Assembly (NCBI GenBank): GCA_035712345.1 | Contig: DASTAY010000033.1 | Coordinates: forward strand, 1-31,192 | DNA: 31,192 nt | Direction of reading: 5' to 3' | DNA from: VRUE01 sp035712345 | GTDB lineage: Bacteria; Actinomycetota; Thermoleophilia; Solirubrobacterales; 70-9 | Shown: in pieces, positions 15,721 to 24,608 of the stretch | Layout: every line of letters starts with the position of its first letter | Position numbering within the stretch: the first letter of the stretch is position 1 | The notes under the pieces: model-generated | Databases searched by the model: none | Told to the model about the DNA's origin: nothing | The model's input: the letters and a program-made list of their open reading frames with translations, nothing else | Position numbers and translations under genes: made by a program

Positions 15721-17666
15721 GGCGCGGTAGGTTAGAGGAAAGTGCGGCGCTACTTGCTCCGGTCGCCCTGATCGTAGGTCTGGCGCTGGCTGGAGGCGGG
15801 TTTGAAGTCGGCGACCGGCACATCGCGGGCCTCGCGGTATGGCTCGTGGTCGTCGCGCTGATCCTGCTCGGCGTCGCCTCGCGGGCAGTGCTGGCACGAC
15901 CCTTCTACTGGGCGACCGGGCTGCTCCTCGCTGTCTCTGTGCTGTCGGCAATCTCGTCCCTCTGGTCGGGCTCAGTCGAGCTGAGCTTTATCGAGGCGGA
16001 CAGGATCCTGGTCTACCTCGCCTTCTTCCTAGCGGCCTTCCTCATCGCCCAAACCGACCAAAGGCGGCAACGTTTCGCTGAAGGCCTGGCAATTTCCCTC
16101 GCCGTCGTCGCGCTGCTCGGGCTCGCCAGCCGCCTGCTGCCGCACCTGCTCGTCGTCAGCGACTCGTTCGACACCACTTCGCGGCTCGCCTATCCGCTCG
16201 GCTACTGGAACGCCGACGGCGCCGCCTTCGGCATCGGCGCGGCGCTGCTGCTCTGGATGAGCCGCCGCTCCAGCTTCACCGCGCTGCGCTGGCTCTCCGT
16301 CGCTTTGCTGCCGGCGACCCTGCTGGCCCTCTACTTCACCTACTCGCGCGGCGGCCTGCTGGCCCTGGCGGTCGCGGTCGGCTGCACGATCGTCCTCTCG
16401 CGGGATCGGCTGTGGCTGCTGGGGAGCCTCGCGATCGGCGCGCTCGGGGCGCTGCCCGCGGTGCTCTACGTGCAGGCGCACCACAGCCTCGCCGACAGCG
16501 TCGACAACCAGGCTGCGGTCAGCCAGGGGGTGACGACGCTGCTGATCCTCCTGGCAGGCACGGCTCTGGCCCTGGCCCTCTTCGCCGCGCTGCGCTGGGA
16601 GGAGCGGCGCGAGGGCCGGCTGACCGGGCGGGCGCTGGAGCTCTCCCGCAACCCGACGGCCCTGCGCTGGGCCGCGGGGGCGATCGCGGTGGTGGCGATC
16701 GGCGCCGCGATCGCGGTCGGCGGCCGCGCCTGGGATCAGTTCTCCAGCTCCGACGTCCAGTTCCCGACCAACCCGTCGACCCACTTCTCCCAATTCAGCG
16801 GCGCCGGGCGGCATGACTTCTATCGGGTGGCGATCGACGCCTTCGAGGAAAAGCCGGTGCTCGGGATCGGCGCCGGCGCCTACGAGTTCGCCTGGGAGCG
16901 GCACCGCTCGATCCCCCAGGCGGTCCACAACGCCCACTCGCTGTACCTGGAAGCCTTCGCCGAGCTCGGCCTCCTCGGCGGGCTGCTCGTCCTCGGCCTG
17001 GTCGGGACGCTGCTGTGGACCGGCTTCGCCGCCTGGCGCGCCGCGCCGCATCCACAGCGCGAGCGCTACGCAGTCCTGTTCGCGACGACGCTCGCCTTCG
17101 CGATCGGCGCCGGCCTCGACTGGTTCTGGGAACTGCCCGGCCTGGGCGCGGTCTTCTTCCTCGCCTCGGGGGCTCTGGTCGCGGCGCGCTGCGCACAGCT
17201 CTCCCCCTCCCCGGCGGTCTTCGCCTTCGCCGGCGAGGAAGCCCCGGAAGAGCGCCGCTTCGGCCTCGCCGTGGCGGCGCTCGCGATCGCCTGGATCTCC
17301 GCCGTGGCGCTGATCGGCCCGCTGCTGGTCGAACGGGAGATCGACGCGAGCCAAAGCGCCGCGACCTCCGGCGACCTGACCAGCGCCGTCGACCACGCCA
17401 AGACGGCCCGCTCGATCGAGCCCTTCGCCGCGACGCCCTACGTTCAGCTCGGGCTGATCGCCGAGAGCCAGGGCGAATACGACGTCGCGATCGAACGGCT
17501 GACGCAAGCGATCGACCGCGAGGACCGGAACTGGCAGTACTACTACCTACGCTCTAGAGTCGAGGAAGAGGCAGGCGACCAGGCCGCGGCCCGAGCCGAT
17601 CTCGTCCGCGCCCGCCACCTAAACCCGCTCGAACAGTGCCTCCGCGGAAAACCGAGCTGTGGGTGA
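15642..17666 (+). CDS. O-antigen ligase/polymerase-like membrane protein (Wzy/WaaL type) with C-terminal TPR region
   Basis: The 674-residue protein has about twelve hydrophobic segments from residue 35 on. The R-L-x-Y-P-L-G-Y-W-N-A-D-G motif at 181-193 and Y-F-T-Y-S-R-G-G at 231-238 are hallmarks of the O-antigen ligase/Wzy_C family. The large outside loop contains the G-R-H-D-F-Y-R-V-A segment and V-H-N-A-H-S-L-Y-L-E, with the conserved His. The last ~90 residues look like TPR helices (Y-V-Q-L-G-L-I-A-E-S-Q-G-E-Y-D-V-A-I). It should join lipid-linked repeat units outside the membrane, as polymer or onto an acceptor. The ATG at 15642 is the only plausible in-frame start, though it overlaps the divergent gene. 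The sugar transferase gene follows with overlap or within 8 bases, so they are an operon. Confidence 0.85.
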   Translation: MRAEQALRERVWSGPERGSKSGASQTWRGRLEESAALLAPVALIVGLALAGGGFEVGDRHIAGLAVWLVVVALILLGVASRAVLARPFYWATGLLLAVSVLSAISSLWSGSVELSFIEADRILVYLAFFLAAFLIAQTDQRRQRFAEGLAISLAVVALLGLASRLLPHLLVVSDSFDTTSRLAYPLGYWNADGAAFGIGAALLLWMSRRSSFTALRWLSVALLPATLLALYFTYSRGGLLALAVAVGCTIVLSRDRLWLLGSLAIGALGALPAVLYVQAHHSLADSVDNQAAVSQGVTTLLILLAGTALALALFAALRWEERREGRLTGRALELSRNPTALRWAAGAIAVVAIGAAIAVGGRAWDQFSSSDVQFPTNPSTHFSQFSGAGRHDFYRVAIDAFEEKPVLGIGAGAYEFAWERHRSIPQAVHNAHSLYLEAFAELGLLGGLLVLGLVGTLLWTGFAAWRAAPHPQRERYAVLFATTLAFAIGAGLDWFWELPGLGAVFFLASGALVAARCAQLSPSPAVFAFAGEEAPEERRFGLAVAALAIAWISAVALIGPLLVEREIDASQSAATSGDLTSAVDHAKTARSIEPFAATPYVQLGLIAESQGEYDVAIERLTQAIDREDRNWQYYYLRSRVEEEAGDQAAARADLVRARHLNPLEQCLRGKPSCG

Positions 17667-17673
17667 TCGCACG

Positions 17674-19176
17674 ATGACCAAAGCGCAGGAGACCGCATCG
17701 CGCAAATCCTCCCCGGCGCAGGCGCCGGCCCCCCAGCCGCGCCCTGGCGCGAGGCGGCGGGCAACCCGCCTCGGCCTGACCGGTCCCGACGGCGCCCGCA
17801 GGCGTGGCGCGCTGCTGCGCCGCATGCTGGCGACCGGGGACTGGCTGACCCTGGTGGCGACGCTCTGCATCGTCACCGCGGCGAGCCCGAAGACCGATAT
17901 CGGCACGCTCTTCTGGGCGGCGATGTTCAGCCCGATCTGGATCCTCGTGCTGAAGCTGCACGGGCTCTACGACAACGACCACCGCCGCATCCGCCACAGC
18001 ACGCTCGACGAGCTCTCCAGCCTGATCTCGGCGGCGGCGCTGGGGACGCTGGCACTCGACGGCCTGCTGGCGCTCAGCCCGGTCGGCCCGCTGGCGGCGA
18101 GCAGCGCGATCGCGGTCGGCGTCGGCGCCCTGCTCGGCAGCTTCGCCTCGCGCGCCGTGCTGCGCTTCTTCTGGCATCGGCTGGCGGGGGCCGCGACCGG
18201 CCTCGTGATCGGCCCGGCGAGCGCCGTCGCGGTGGTCGCGCGGCGGGTCGCGACCCACCCCGAGACGCGCCTGCACCTGGTCGGGTACCTGGCGCCGCGC
18301 GGCGAGGACGCGACCGCACGGGCCGGCGTCCTGTCGTGTCTCGGCACGACTGTCGACATCTCGCGCGTCGCCCGGGAGGAGGGCGTCGAGCGGGTGATCG
18401 TCACCGAGCAGGACATGAGCGAGCCCGCGGCGGAGCGGCTGATCGAGCAGTGCAAGACGGCGGGGCTGGCGCTGACCTTCCTCCCCCAGCACTTCGGCCT
18501 GCTGGGGCCGGGGATCGAGCTCAATCGCCTCGCCGAGCTGCCGGTGCTCGACTTCCGATTCTCCGACCCGCCCCGCTCGACCGAGGCGATGAAGCGGGTG
18601 ATGGACATCGCGATCGGCAGCGCGATGCTCGTCCTGCTCTCGCCGGTGCTGGCACTCAGCGCGCTGGCGATCCTGCTCGACACGGGACGCCCCGTGCTCT
18701 TTCGTCAACGCCGTGCGGGCAGGGACGGCAAGCCCTTCACGATGCTCAAGTTCCGCACGATGGTGCAGGGCGCCGAGGAGCAGCTGAGCGAACTGGTCGA
18801 CCTCGACAAGCTCGACGAGCCGGCCTTCAAGATCGCCGACGATCCGCGCGTCACCCGCGCAGGCCGGACGCTGCGCCGCTTCAGCCTCGACGAGCTGCCC
18901 CAGTTCGTAAACGTCCTGCGCGGCGACATGTCGCTGGTCGGCCCGCGACCGGAGGAGGAGGCCATCGTAGCCCTCTACGACGAGCGTCAGCGCATCCGCC
19001 TCGCGGTCAAGCCCGGCATGACCGGCCCGATGCAGGTCTACGGCCGCGGCGAGCTGACCTTCGAGGAGCGCCTGGCGATGGAGCGCGACTACCTCGACAA
19101 CATCTCCGTCGCCGGCGACCTGGCGATCCTCATGCGCACCCCCGCCGCGATCTTCCGCGGCGAGGGGTCGCATTAG
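17674..19176 (+). CDS. Polyprenyl-phosphate sugar-1-phosphate transferase (WcaJ/WbaP-like)
   Basis: This 500-residue enzyme probably starts polymer assembly by moving a sugar-1-phosphate from a UDP-sugar to undecaprenyl phosphate. It has a basic, Pro/Ala-rich N-terminus, four hydrophobic helices at about 50-170, and a Rossmann-like middle domain with V-I-G-P-A-S. The C-terminal catalytic bacterial sugar transferase domain shows M-K-R-V-M-D-I-A-I-G, then F-R-Q-R-R-A-G-R-D-G-K-P-F-T-M-L-K-F-R-T-M, F-S-L-D-E-L-P-Q-F-x-N-V-L-R-G-D-M-S-L-V-G-P-R-P and K-P-G-M-T-G. These are the conserved motifs, including the catalytic D-E pair. A GTG at 17659, overlapping the upstream stop, is an alternative start; ATG at 17674 was preferred. 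The sugar is not predictable. Confidence 0.92.
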   Translation: MTKAQETASRKSSPAQAPAPQPRPGARRRATRLGLTGPDGARRRGALLRRMLATGDWLTLVATLCIVTAASPKTDIGTLFWAAMFSPIWILVLKLHGLYDNDHRRIRHSTLDELSSLISAAALGTLALDGLLALSPVGPLAASSAIAVGVGALLGSFASRAVLRFFWHRLAGAATGLVIGPASAVAVVARRVATHPETRLHLVGYLAPRGEDATARAGVLSCLGTTVDISRVAREEGVERVIVTEQDMSEPAAERLIEQCKTAGLALTFLPQHFGLLGPGIELNRLAELPVLDFRFSDPPRSTEAMKRVMDIAIGSAMLVLLSPVLALSALAILLDTGRPVLFRQRRAGRDGKPFTMLKFRTMVQGAEEQLSELVDLDKLDEPAFKIADDPRVTRAGRTLRRFSLDELPQFVNVLRGDMSLVGPRPEEEAIVALYDERQRIRLAVKPGMTGPMQVYGRGELTFEERLAMERDYLDNISVAGDLAILMRTPAAIFRGEGSH

Positions 19177-19238
19177 GCGCGGGCCCTCTACCGCCTGGCC
19201 GGGCCGGCGCGATCCGATCCGGCGCTTACCATGGAGGC

Positions 19239-19454
19239 ATGGCAGTTTGCAGAAAGCCACTGCTTGCTCCTGGCAACGAGGCCGAGTGGGCGAAGATCAA
19301 TCGTGCGGAGGCGAAGCAGTTGCGTGCTTCTAACTTGGCGCTGACGCCGACTCAACGGTTGGAACTGGGCCAGAAGATGTCGCAGCAAGCTGTCTCACTG
19401 CTCGCCGCTTCCGTAAAGGCCGGCAATGTCCCAAGACGAGCCCTCTGGTCCTGA
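19239..19454 (+). CDS. Small protein preceding a nucleotidyltransferase (possible antitoxin-like partner)
   Basis: I do not recognise this 71-residue protein. It is helical in character, with charged N-terminal repeats (N-E-A-E-W-A-K-I-N-R-A-E-A-K-Q-L) and the segment L-T-P-T-Q-R-L-E-L-G-Q-K-M, which recurs in small partner proteins of nucleotidyltransferase genes. The last 29 bases overlap the next gene in another frame, a strong sign of translational coupling. Codon use and GC are lower than in the polysaccharide genes to the left. A GGAGG lies only one base before the ATG, too close to serve it, so the exact start is uncertain. Confidence 0.6.
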   Translation: MAVCRKPLLAPGNEAEWAKINRAEAKQLRASNLALTPTQRLELGQKMSQQAVSLLAASVKAGNVPRRALWS

Positions 19455-19938
19455 TCTCGTTGGCGTCATAGCCGACGCCAACTCGGCAGGCTTGGAGCAC
19501 GTTGTCATCGGCGGATTTAGCGTGATTTTCCATGGCTATATACGGGCAACGCGCGACTCGGACTTACTCGTCCCCGACGGCGAGGAAGCTGACGAGACGA
19601 TCTTGCGCTTTCTCGAATTGGCGGATGCCCAGAGATTCTCCGATGGAAAGAAGCTCACGATTGATGACATCGCTGGTGTCGAGCACCTGCGGATAAACAG
19701 TCGCCACGGCATCATCGACATCATTCGCGGCGGGTCCCCTCCGCTCGACTTCGACACGGTTTCCGATCGAGCAGACATGACGGAGTGGGAGGGCCAAATG
19801 GTCCGGGTCGCAGCGTTGCCGAGCCTTGTCGGCTTCAAGCGCCTCGCCAGGCGCCCGCAGGATCGAGTCGATCTGGAAGAGCTGGAGGCGATCCACGGCG
19901 ACCTTCCGGTGGAGCCGATCCCCGGCCTAGATTCATAA
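19426..19938 (+). CDS. Nucleotidyltransferase-fold protein (DUF6036/AbiEii-like)
   Basis: The 170-residue protein carries a minimal nucleotidyltransferase core: V-V-I-G-G-F-S-V-I-F-H-G at 26-37, then R-A-T-R-D-S-D-L-L-V at 40-49 with the D-x-D pair Asp44/Asp46, and a likely third carboxylate Asp98 in I-I-D-I-I. This matches the G-G-x-A-x-x-x-H-G-x-x-R-x-T-x-D-x-D pattern of stand-alone NTases in AbiEii- and MNT-like toxin-antitoxin systems and of the DUF6036 family. The late segment P-S-L-V-G-F-K-R-L-A-x-R-x-Q-D-R-V-D-L-E-E-L is also typical. It overlaps the preceding small gene. Whether it is a toxin, an antitoxin that modifies a partner, or neither is not shown. Confidence 0.75.
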   Translation: MSQDEPSGPDLVGVIADANSAGLEHVVIGGFSVIFHGYIRATRDSDLLVPDGEEADETILRFLELADAQRFSDGKKLTIDDIAGVEHLRINSRHGIIDIIRGGSPPLDFDTVSDRADMTEWEGQMVRVAALPSLVGFKRLARRPQDRVDLEELEAIHGDLPVEPIPGLDS

Positions 19939-19986
19939 ACGTCGCCCTCTACTCCTCCTATCAGCTGCTGCCGGTCACGGCTGCGC

Positions 19987-22900
19987 TCAGGCGCGAGCGA
20001 CCCGCGCCCAGGGCATCTCCTCGGGCGGTGTCGCGGCCGCATCGTCCGGGGGATCGAAGATCGCGCCGAGGATGCCGTCCATCACGTAGCCGGCGGCGAG
20101 CGCCTCCTCCGGGGAGCGGGTGACGAGCTGGTCGCCGGTCACCGGGTGGATCGTGCTGTAGAGGGTGCTACAGCCGGGCATCAGCTGGCGCGGCAGGTAG
20201 CCGAGAATCTCACCCTCCTCTTGCGTCAGCCGACGCGATCCAGAGTGACGCGCGAGGTGTCGCAGGCGCGAGGCTGCGCCGCGGATCCGGGCGCCCGGCT
20301 GATTGTCCGCGGCAAGCGGTTCGGCGACCCAGCGACCGATCTTGCGGGGATCACGGCTGGCTCGACCTGGGTTCACCAGCTCGCTGGCAAGCCTGCCGTC
20401 GGCCCGCTGGCACAGCGCAACCATTCCCGGGCCGGGATAGCGGCGAAGGGAGCCAAGCTCGACTCCATCCGCCGGGTCGCCAGGCAACCGGACCAGATAG
20501 CCGTGCCTCCACGTCGAGTAGTCGGCCTGCCGCCGCAGCGAGACCACCGCCCAGGGTCCCGTATAGAGGGTGTCGCGAGCCCTTGGCAGGATCGGGCAAG
20601 CCTCGATCCAGCCGAGACTCTCGATCAGCTCGGAGCTGTGGATAAGCGGGTCATCCGCGCCGGCGACCAGAACCTCCTGTCCATTGTCGGGAACACGCCG
20701 CAGCTCCAGCGTCTCCATCAGGACGAACGGCTCCTGCTCGACGAAGCCCATGTCGTATTCGCCCTCGATCAACTTGCCATGGTCATCGCCCAGCTTGTAG
20801 GTGTGGCTGGCATGAACGAGACGGCGGGTGCCAGGGGCCGGGAAGAGGTGGGTACAGCCCAAGACGTGCTCCAGACGTTTCCCTTCGGGAGACTCCCGAT
20901 CGGGGCTCATCGTCCGCAGACCGGTTTTTAGATCCAGATGACGACAGAGAAGCTGCGTTTGCGGAGGGGTCCACGGCTCCGTCTGCCTCCACCGCCTCAC
21001 CCTGTCCCGAGTCATCTCGGGCAGGCGTGGCTTCTGATGGGCGATCGTGTGCCGCATCGCGGCCTCTGACTCGTCTTCCGGACGGGGGACGTTGATGTCC
21101 AGAGCTGCGGGGCCGCCCCGAGCGTCGGTTGCCGAATGTGTCAGCCAAGGCTTGCCCTCGATACCCACTGGGGCCGCCCGCCACTGCGCCGGGCCGATCA
21201 TCCCCAGCCCGACCACGAGGTCGGCCATCGGCGAGTCCTCCCCGCCGAGCGGAATCTCGGGCACACGGCCCCACAGCGGCCGTTCGAACGCCACAGCGCC
21301 TGGCCTTGCCGATAGCCGCTCGGTGTTGTTCAGTTGGGAGAACCTCGCCAGAAAAGGCGCTTCGGCGAGGACGAGGATTGGAACATCGGCATTCACGAAG
21401 AACGCGTGAATGAGCTGCTCGACGAATGAAGAGGCGTCCAGCACCTTCGCCGCGGAACGCGGGAGAAGCAGGATCCAGCGCCCTTGGGCAGCGTCAATCG
21501 CATCCTGAAGCCACTCAAGTGAAGAATCAGGTGTCGACTCGACCCGGCGGACACCCTCCCCGAGATCTCCACGAGCGAGGATCTCGAAATCCCGGCAGGT
21601 CTGCCGCTCCAATCCTTCGAGGTCCTTTCCGCCCCACGTTCCCTCATCCTCATCAAGCAGCACGACACTCAAGGCAGGGGCCCATTCGGCCTTGATCCGG
21701 TCGCTGTTGAGGTACAGGTGCTGGTGACGTCCCTCGATCGTCGTTTCGAACGAGTCAGGGCCGTAGTCGACCGCGTTGACCCGGCTGAATCCCTGCTTGC
21801 GGTAGAGGAAGGTGGGCGCGTCCGCCGGAATCCCACGCACTCCCCTTTCGGCGAGCTGAAGGATCAGATCCCAGTCCTCGTGCCCGACGACAATCTCCTC
21901 GGCAAAGCCGATCCCGTGCGGCGAGAAGAGCCGCCGATCGAAGAGCCCCGGGGTGCCGCAGTAGTTCTGATTCATCAGCAGCCAGATGTTGTAGGCAGGC
22001 ACCCGTACCTCGTCCAACCGATTGCCGATGTGGTGCCAGTGGGGATAGACGAAGCCGACATCTGCGGGGGCGGACTCGAGCTGAGCCAGCATGCGCTCGA
22101 TCGCATCGGGCAACAGCTCGTCGTCGGCATCGATCGGCAGCACATAGCTCGTATCGAGCTGGGCCATAGCGCGGTTACGAGCGGCGCTGGGCCCAGTGTT
22201 CTCCGGCTGACGAAGGACGGTCACCTCCGGGTCGTCGTCGAAGCGGACGAGCGCCTCGATCGTCTCTATGTCCTTGGATGCATCGTCGACCACGACGATC
22301 CGCGCCGGCGCCACGGTCTGCGCCTTGATCGAGGCGATGCAGGCGTCGAGGAAGATGCCGTGCCGGTAGCAGGGCACTACCACCCCAACCGTGCGCTCCG
22401 GCCGCGGGTCGCGCGGCAGCGCGATAGGCGCCGGGGGAGAACCATTCGGCTTGTGGTGCAGGGGGTCCTGCTCGCCGAAAAGCTCTTCGTTGCGCCATCG
22501 GCTGCTCGCGGTGCGCTCGGAGAGCAGCCGCTCGTAGAGGGCATCGTGGCGACGCCCCATCTCAGCCGGCGAGAACTTCTCCAGCATGCGCCGACGTGAG
22601 TGCTCGCCCATCTTGCGGCGCCGCTCGTCGTCGCCGAGCAGCGCCACAAGCGCCTCCGCATAGCGATCGGCGTCGTCTCGCGGCTCCACCAGAACGCCGC
22701 TCTGCGCATCCATCAGCTCGAGATTGCCCGGCAGGGCGGGGGCGACAACCGGCACGCCCATCGCCAGTGCCTCATAGATCACCAGCGGCATGCCCTCGAA
22801 GAGACTCGTCATCAGGAGCAGGTCGGCGCTGCGGAACCAACGCGGCATCTCTTGCGAGGGGGGATGCCAGTTGATCATCTCGCTGACGCCCAGCTCCTCG

Positions 22901-23622
22901 GCGCGGGCGCGGGTGGGGTCCTTCAGGTGTCCTTCCCCGACGATGTCGAGCACGAAGTCCGCGCCCCGTGTGCGCGCGCGGGCAAGCACCTCGACGGTCA
23001 GCAACGGGTCCTTGTCGCGGACCAGGCGGCCTGGCCATAGGACCCGCTTGGCGCCGTTGCCCGGCAGCTCGAGCGGCTCGACGCGCGCCGGATCGAACTC
23101 CTCCTCGCCGTCGACGCCGAGGTGGATCACCTCGATCCGGCTGGGTGGGATCTCATAGGCAACGATCGTCTCCTTGAGGTTCTCGCTGATGACAGAGAAG
23201 GCGTCGACGAGGTTGGCATAGCGCCGGGTCACGTAACGGACGTAGCCTCTCTGGTCCGGTTCCTCCCCGTGCATCTGCACAACCACGGCTGGTGGTTCGG
23301 GCAGGCAGGTCATGTCCGGCAGCAGGTCGAAGCCGAGGCGGGCGTTCATGATGTGGACGACGCGCACCCCGCGGCTCTCGATGAAGCCGAGGATGAACTC
23401 GGGGAAGGCCGCGCCGGGCATGAGATCCGGCAGATCCCAGATCTCCTCGGCGTACGGCTCGATATGCCGGAGCCACCTGTTTGGCGAAGGAGTGGTCGTG
23501 ATCAACGACGCAGCCCAGCGACTGCGATCAATGTTCTTGAACCAATCGATCGTCCCTCGATCCGCGCCGCCGAGGTCTACCCAGGGCGCGATATAGAGGA
23601 TTGGGGTCCGTCCGTCACTCAC
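19987..23622 (-). CDS. Large multi-domain glycosyltransferase (GT4 + GT2 + degenerate GT2-like + unknown C-terminal region)
   Basis: This 1211-residue protein is a fusion. Residues ~5-370 are a GT4 (GT-B fold) domain, with P-G-R-L-V-R-D-K-D at 197-205 and the E-x7-E motif Glu276/Glu284 (F-E-G-M-P-L-V-I-Y-E). Residues ~411-640 are a GT2 (GT-A) domain with V-V-V-D-D-A-S at 443-449, the metal-binding D-A-D-D at 498-501 and G-H-E-D-W-D at 580-585. Residues ~648-800 again look like a GT2 fold (L-S-V-V-L-L, L-E-G-L-E-R-Q-T-C-R-D-F-E-I-L, A-A-Q-G-R-W-I-L-L-L) but lack the metal-binding Asp motif. About 400 further residues match nothing I know. The start is GTG at 23620-23622, without a clear ribosome site. 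It is the third gene of a minus-strand unit with the methyltransferase and the GtrB-like enzyme. Confidence 0.85.
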   Translation of the reverse strand: MSDGRTPILYIAPWVDLGGADRGTIDWFKNIDRSRWAASLITTTPSPNRWLRHIEPYAEEIWDLPDLMPGAAFPEFILGFIESRGVRVVHIMNARLGFDLLPDMTCLPEPPAVVVQMHGEEPDQRGYVRYVTRRYANLVDAFSVISENLKETIVAYEIPPSRIEVIHLGVDGEEEFDPARVEPLELPGNGAKRVLWPGRLVRDKDPLLTVEVLARARTRGADFVLDIVGEGHLKDPTRARAEELGVSEMINWHPPSQEMPRWFRSADLLLMTSLFEGMPLVIYEALAMGVPVVAPALPGNLELMDAQSGVLVEPRDDADRYAEALVALLGDDERRRKMGEHSRRRMLEKFSPAEMGRRHDALYERLLSERTASSRWRNEELFGEQDPLHHKPNGSPPAPIALPRDPRPERTVGVVVPCYRHGIFLDACIASIKAQTVAPARIVVVDDASKDIETIEALVRFDDDPEVTVLRQPENTGPSAARNRAMAQLDTSYVLPIDADDELLPDAIERMLAQLESAPADVGFVYPHWHHIGNRLDEVRVPAYNIWLLMNQNYCGTPGLFDRRLFSPHGIGFAEEIVVGHEDWDLILQLAERGVRGIPADAPTFLYRKQGFSRVNAVDYGPDSFETTIEGRHQHLYLNSDRIKAEWAPALSVVLLDEDEGTWGGKDLEGLERQTCRDFEILARGDLGEGVRRVESTPDSSLEWLQDAIDAAQGRWILLLPRSAAKVLDASSFVEQLIHAFFVNADVPILVLAEAPFLARFSQLNNTERLSARPGAVAFERPLWGRVPEIPLGGEDSPMADLVVGLGMIGPAQWRAAPVGIEGKPWLTHSATDARGGPAALDINVPRPEDESEAAMRHTIAHQKPRLPEMTRDRVRRWRQTEPWTPPQTQLLCRHLDLKTGLRTMSPDRESPEGKRLEHVLGCTHLFPAPGTRRLVHASHTYKLGDDHGKLIEGEYDMGFVEQEPFVLMETLELRRVPDNGQEVLVAGADDPLIHSSELIESLGWIEACPILPRARDTLYTGPWAVVSLRRQADYSTWRHGYLVRLPGDPADGVELGSLRRYPGPGMVALCQRADGRLASELVNPGRASRDPRKIGRWVAEPLAADNQPGARIRGAASRLRHLARHSGSRRLTQEEGEILGYLPRQLMPGCSTLYSTIHPVTGDQLVTRSPEEALAAGYVMDGILGAIFDPPDDAAATPPEEMPWARVARA

Positions 23623-23666
23623 GGCGGAAAATCATATGTAAGACCGCTGGCACGATGGCGGCGCCA

Positions 23667-24608
23667 TCAAACCCTTCGCGCAACGATCGTCGCTATATCG
23701 AACAGATTGAGGCGCACCGAGCGCTCACCCAGAGAGCGGCCGCTGACGACCGCACTCAACCTTCGAAGGCCTGCGCTTCGTGGAGCCATAGTCCCAAGCT
23801 TGTGGACCAGGTAACGCAGTGAGTAATGGGCGCTCGGATGCCCCACCGTAAGCACCTCAAAGCCGCTCTCCCGCAGAAAGCGTGTAAGCGTGTCAACGGT
23901 AAAAAAGAAATTGTGATGCCGTGGCGTGAGGAGATGCCAGCGTTTCCCAGACAGGCGCGCCACCAGCGAAGCGGCGTCCCCAGTTGAAAGCACGAGCGCC
24001 CCATCTCGCCGAAGTACCCGCGCTGCCATGGCAAAATCACGGGTTGGATCGATCGAATGCTCGATATAATCCCACATCGTCAACGCATCAAACGAATCTG
24101 CCGGATAGTTGGATTGCTGAAAGAGGCCGGTGGCAATATCCAGCCCAAGGTGCTCCCTTCCCCACGCACTCATATCGGGGGAGACATCGATCCCCTGCAC
24201 GTCCCAACCTCGCAATCTTGCCTCGTCTATGAAGAAACCCGCCGCAGCGCCGACATCCAGCAGACGACCTCTAGAAACGACGCGAGACAAGCGTTCGACA
24301 CGTCTGCGCGCGGTAAGCCGATGCTCTGACTCGTCGCTCAGATAGTCGGCGTAGCCGTCCGCATCTCCTCCCTCTTGGCTCCGAAAATAACTGGGCGCGT
24401 AGATGGATAGCAACTCATTTGGAGTCGGCACGTCACCACGGTAAATCAACCCACAGGATGAGCATTGATAAATCGCGTACCCATCCTTGACCCAACGGGG
24501 AGCCTGTCCGGGTTCGACTTGTGTTTCGCAGAGATTGCAGCGTGCAACGGTCTGCGGCGACCGTGCCGCATGAGTTCCGGCATCCCCCCCCACCGATGCG
24601 GAACTCAT
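23667..24608 (-). CDS. Class I SAM-dependent methyltransferase with N-terminal zinc-ribbon-like motif
   Basis: The 313-residue protein has Cys24-x2-Cys27 and Cys49-x2-Cys52 at the N-terminus, a putative zinc knuckle seen in sugar and lipid methyltransferases of polysaccharide clusters. The Rossmann core carries SAM motif I as R-L-L-D-V-G-A-A-A-G-F-F at 115-126, then W-D-Y-I-E-H-S in the motif II/III region. H-H-N-F-F-F-T-V-D-T-L marks the C-terminal substrate part of the Methyltransf_23-type family. Its ATG overlaps the stop of the upstream GtrB-like gene by four bases (ATGA), so translation is coupled. It probably methylates a sugar of the surface polymer; the target is unknown. Its GC is lower than that of the genes before 19 kb. 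Confidence 0.85.
   Translation of the reverse strand: MSSASVGGDAGTHAARSPQTVARCNLCETQVEPGQAPRWVKDGYAIYQCSSCGLIYRGDVPTPNELLSIYAPSYFRSQEGGDADGYADYLSDESEHRLTARRRVERLSRVVSRGRLLDVGAAAGFFIDEARLRGWDVQGIDVSPDMSAWGREHLGLDIATGLFQQSNYPADSFDALTMWDYIEHSIDPTRDFAMAARVLRRDGALVLSTGDAASLVARLSGKRWHLLTPRHHNFFFTVDTLTRFLRESGFEVLTVGHPSAHYSLRYLVHKLGTMAPRSAGLRRLSAVVSGRSLGERSVRLNLFDIATIVARRV

Noticed and set aside
16029..17507. A 492-codon minus-strand frame opposite the polymerase gene
   Set aside because: Composition is typical of an antisense shadow (Arg/Glu/Asp/Gly), whereas the plus strand has clear membrane helices and Wzy motifs.
19231..19344. A 37-codon frame starting at ATG 19231 (M-E-A-W-Q-F)
   Set aside because: Very short, Arg/Ser-rich at the end, and out of frame with the better candidate that overlaps the nucleotidyltransferase gene.
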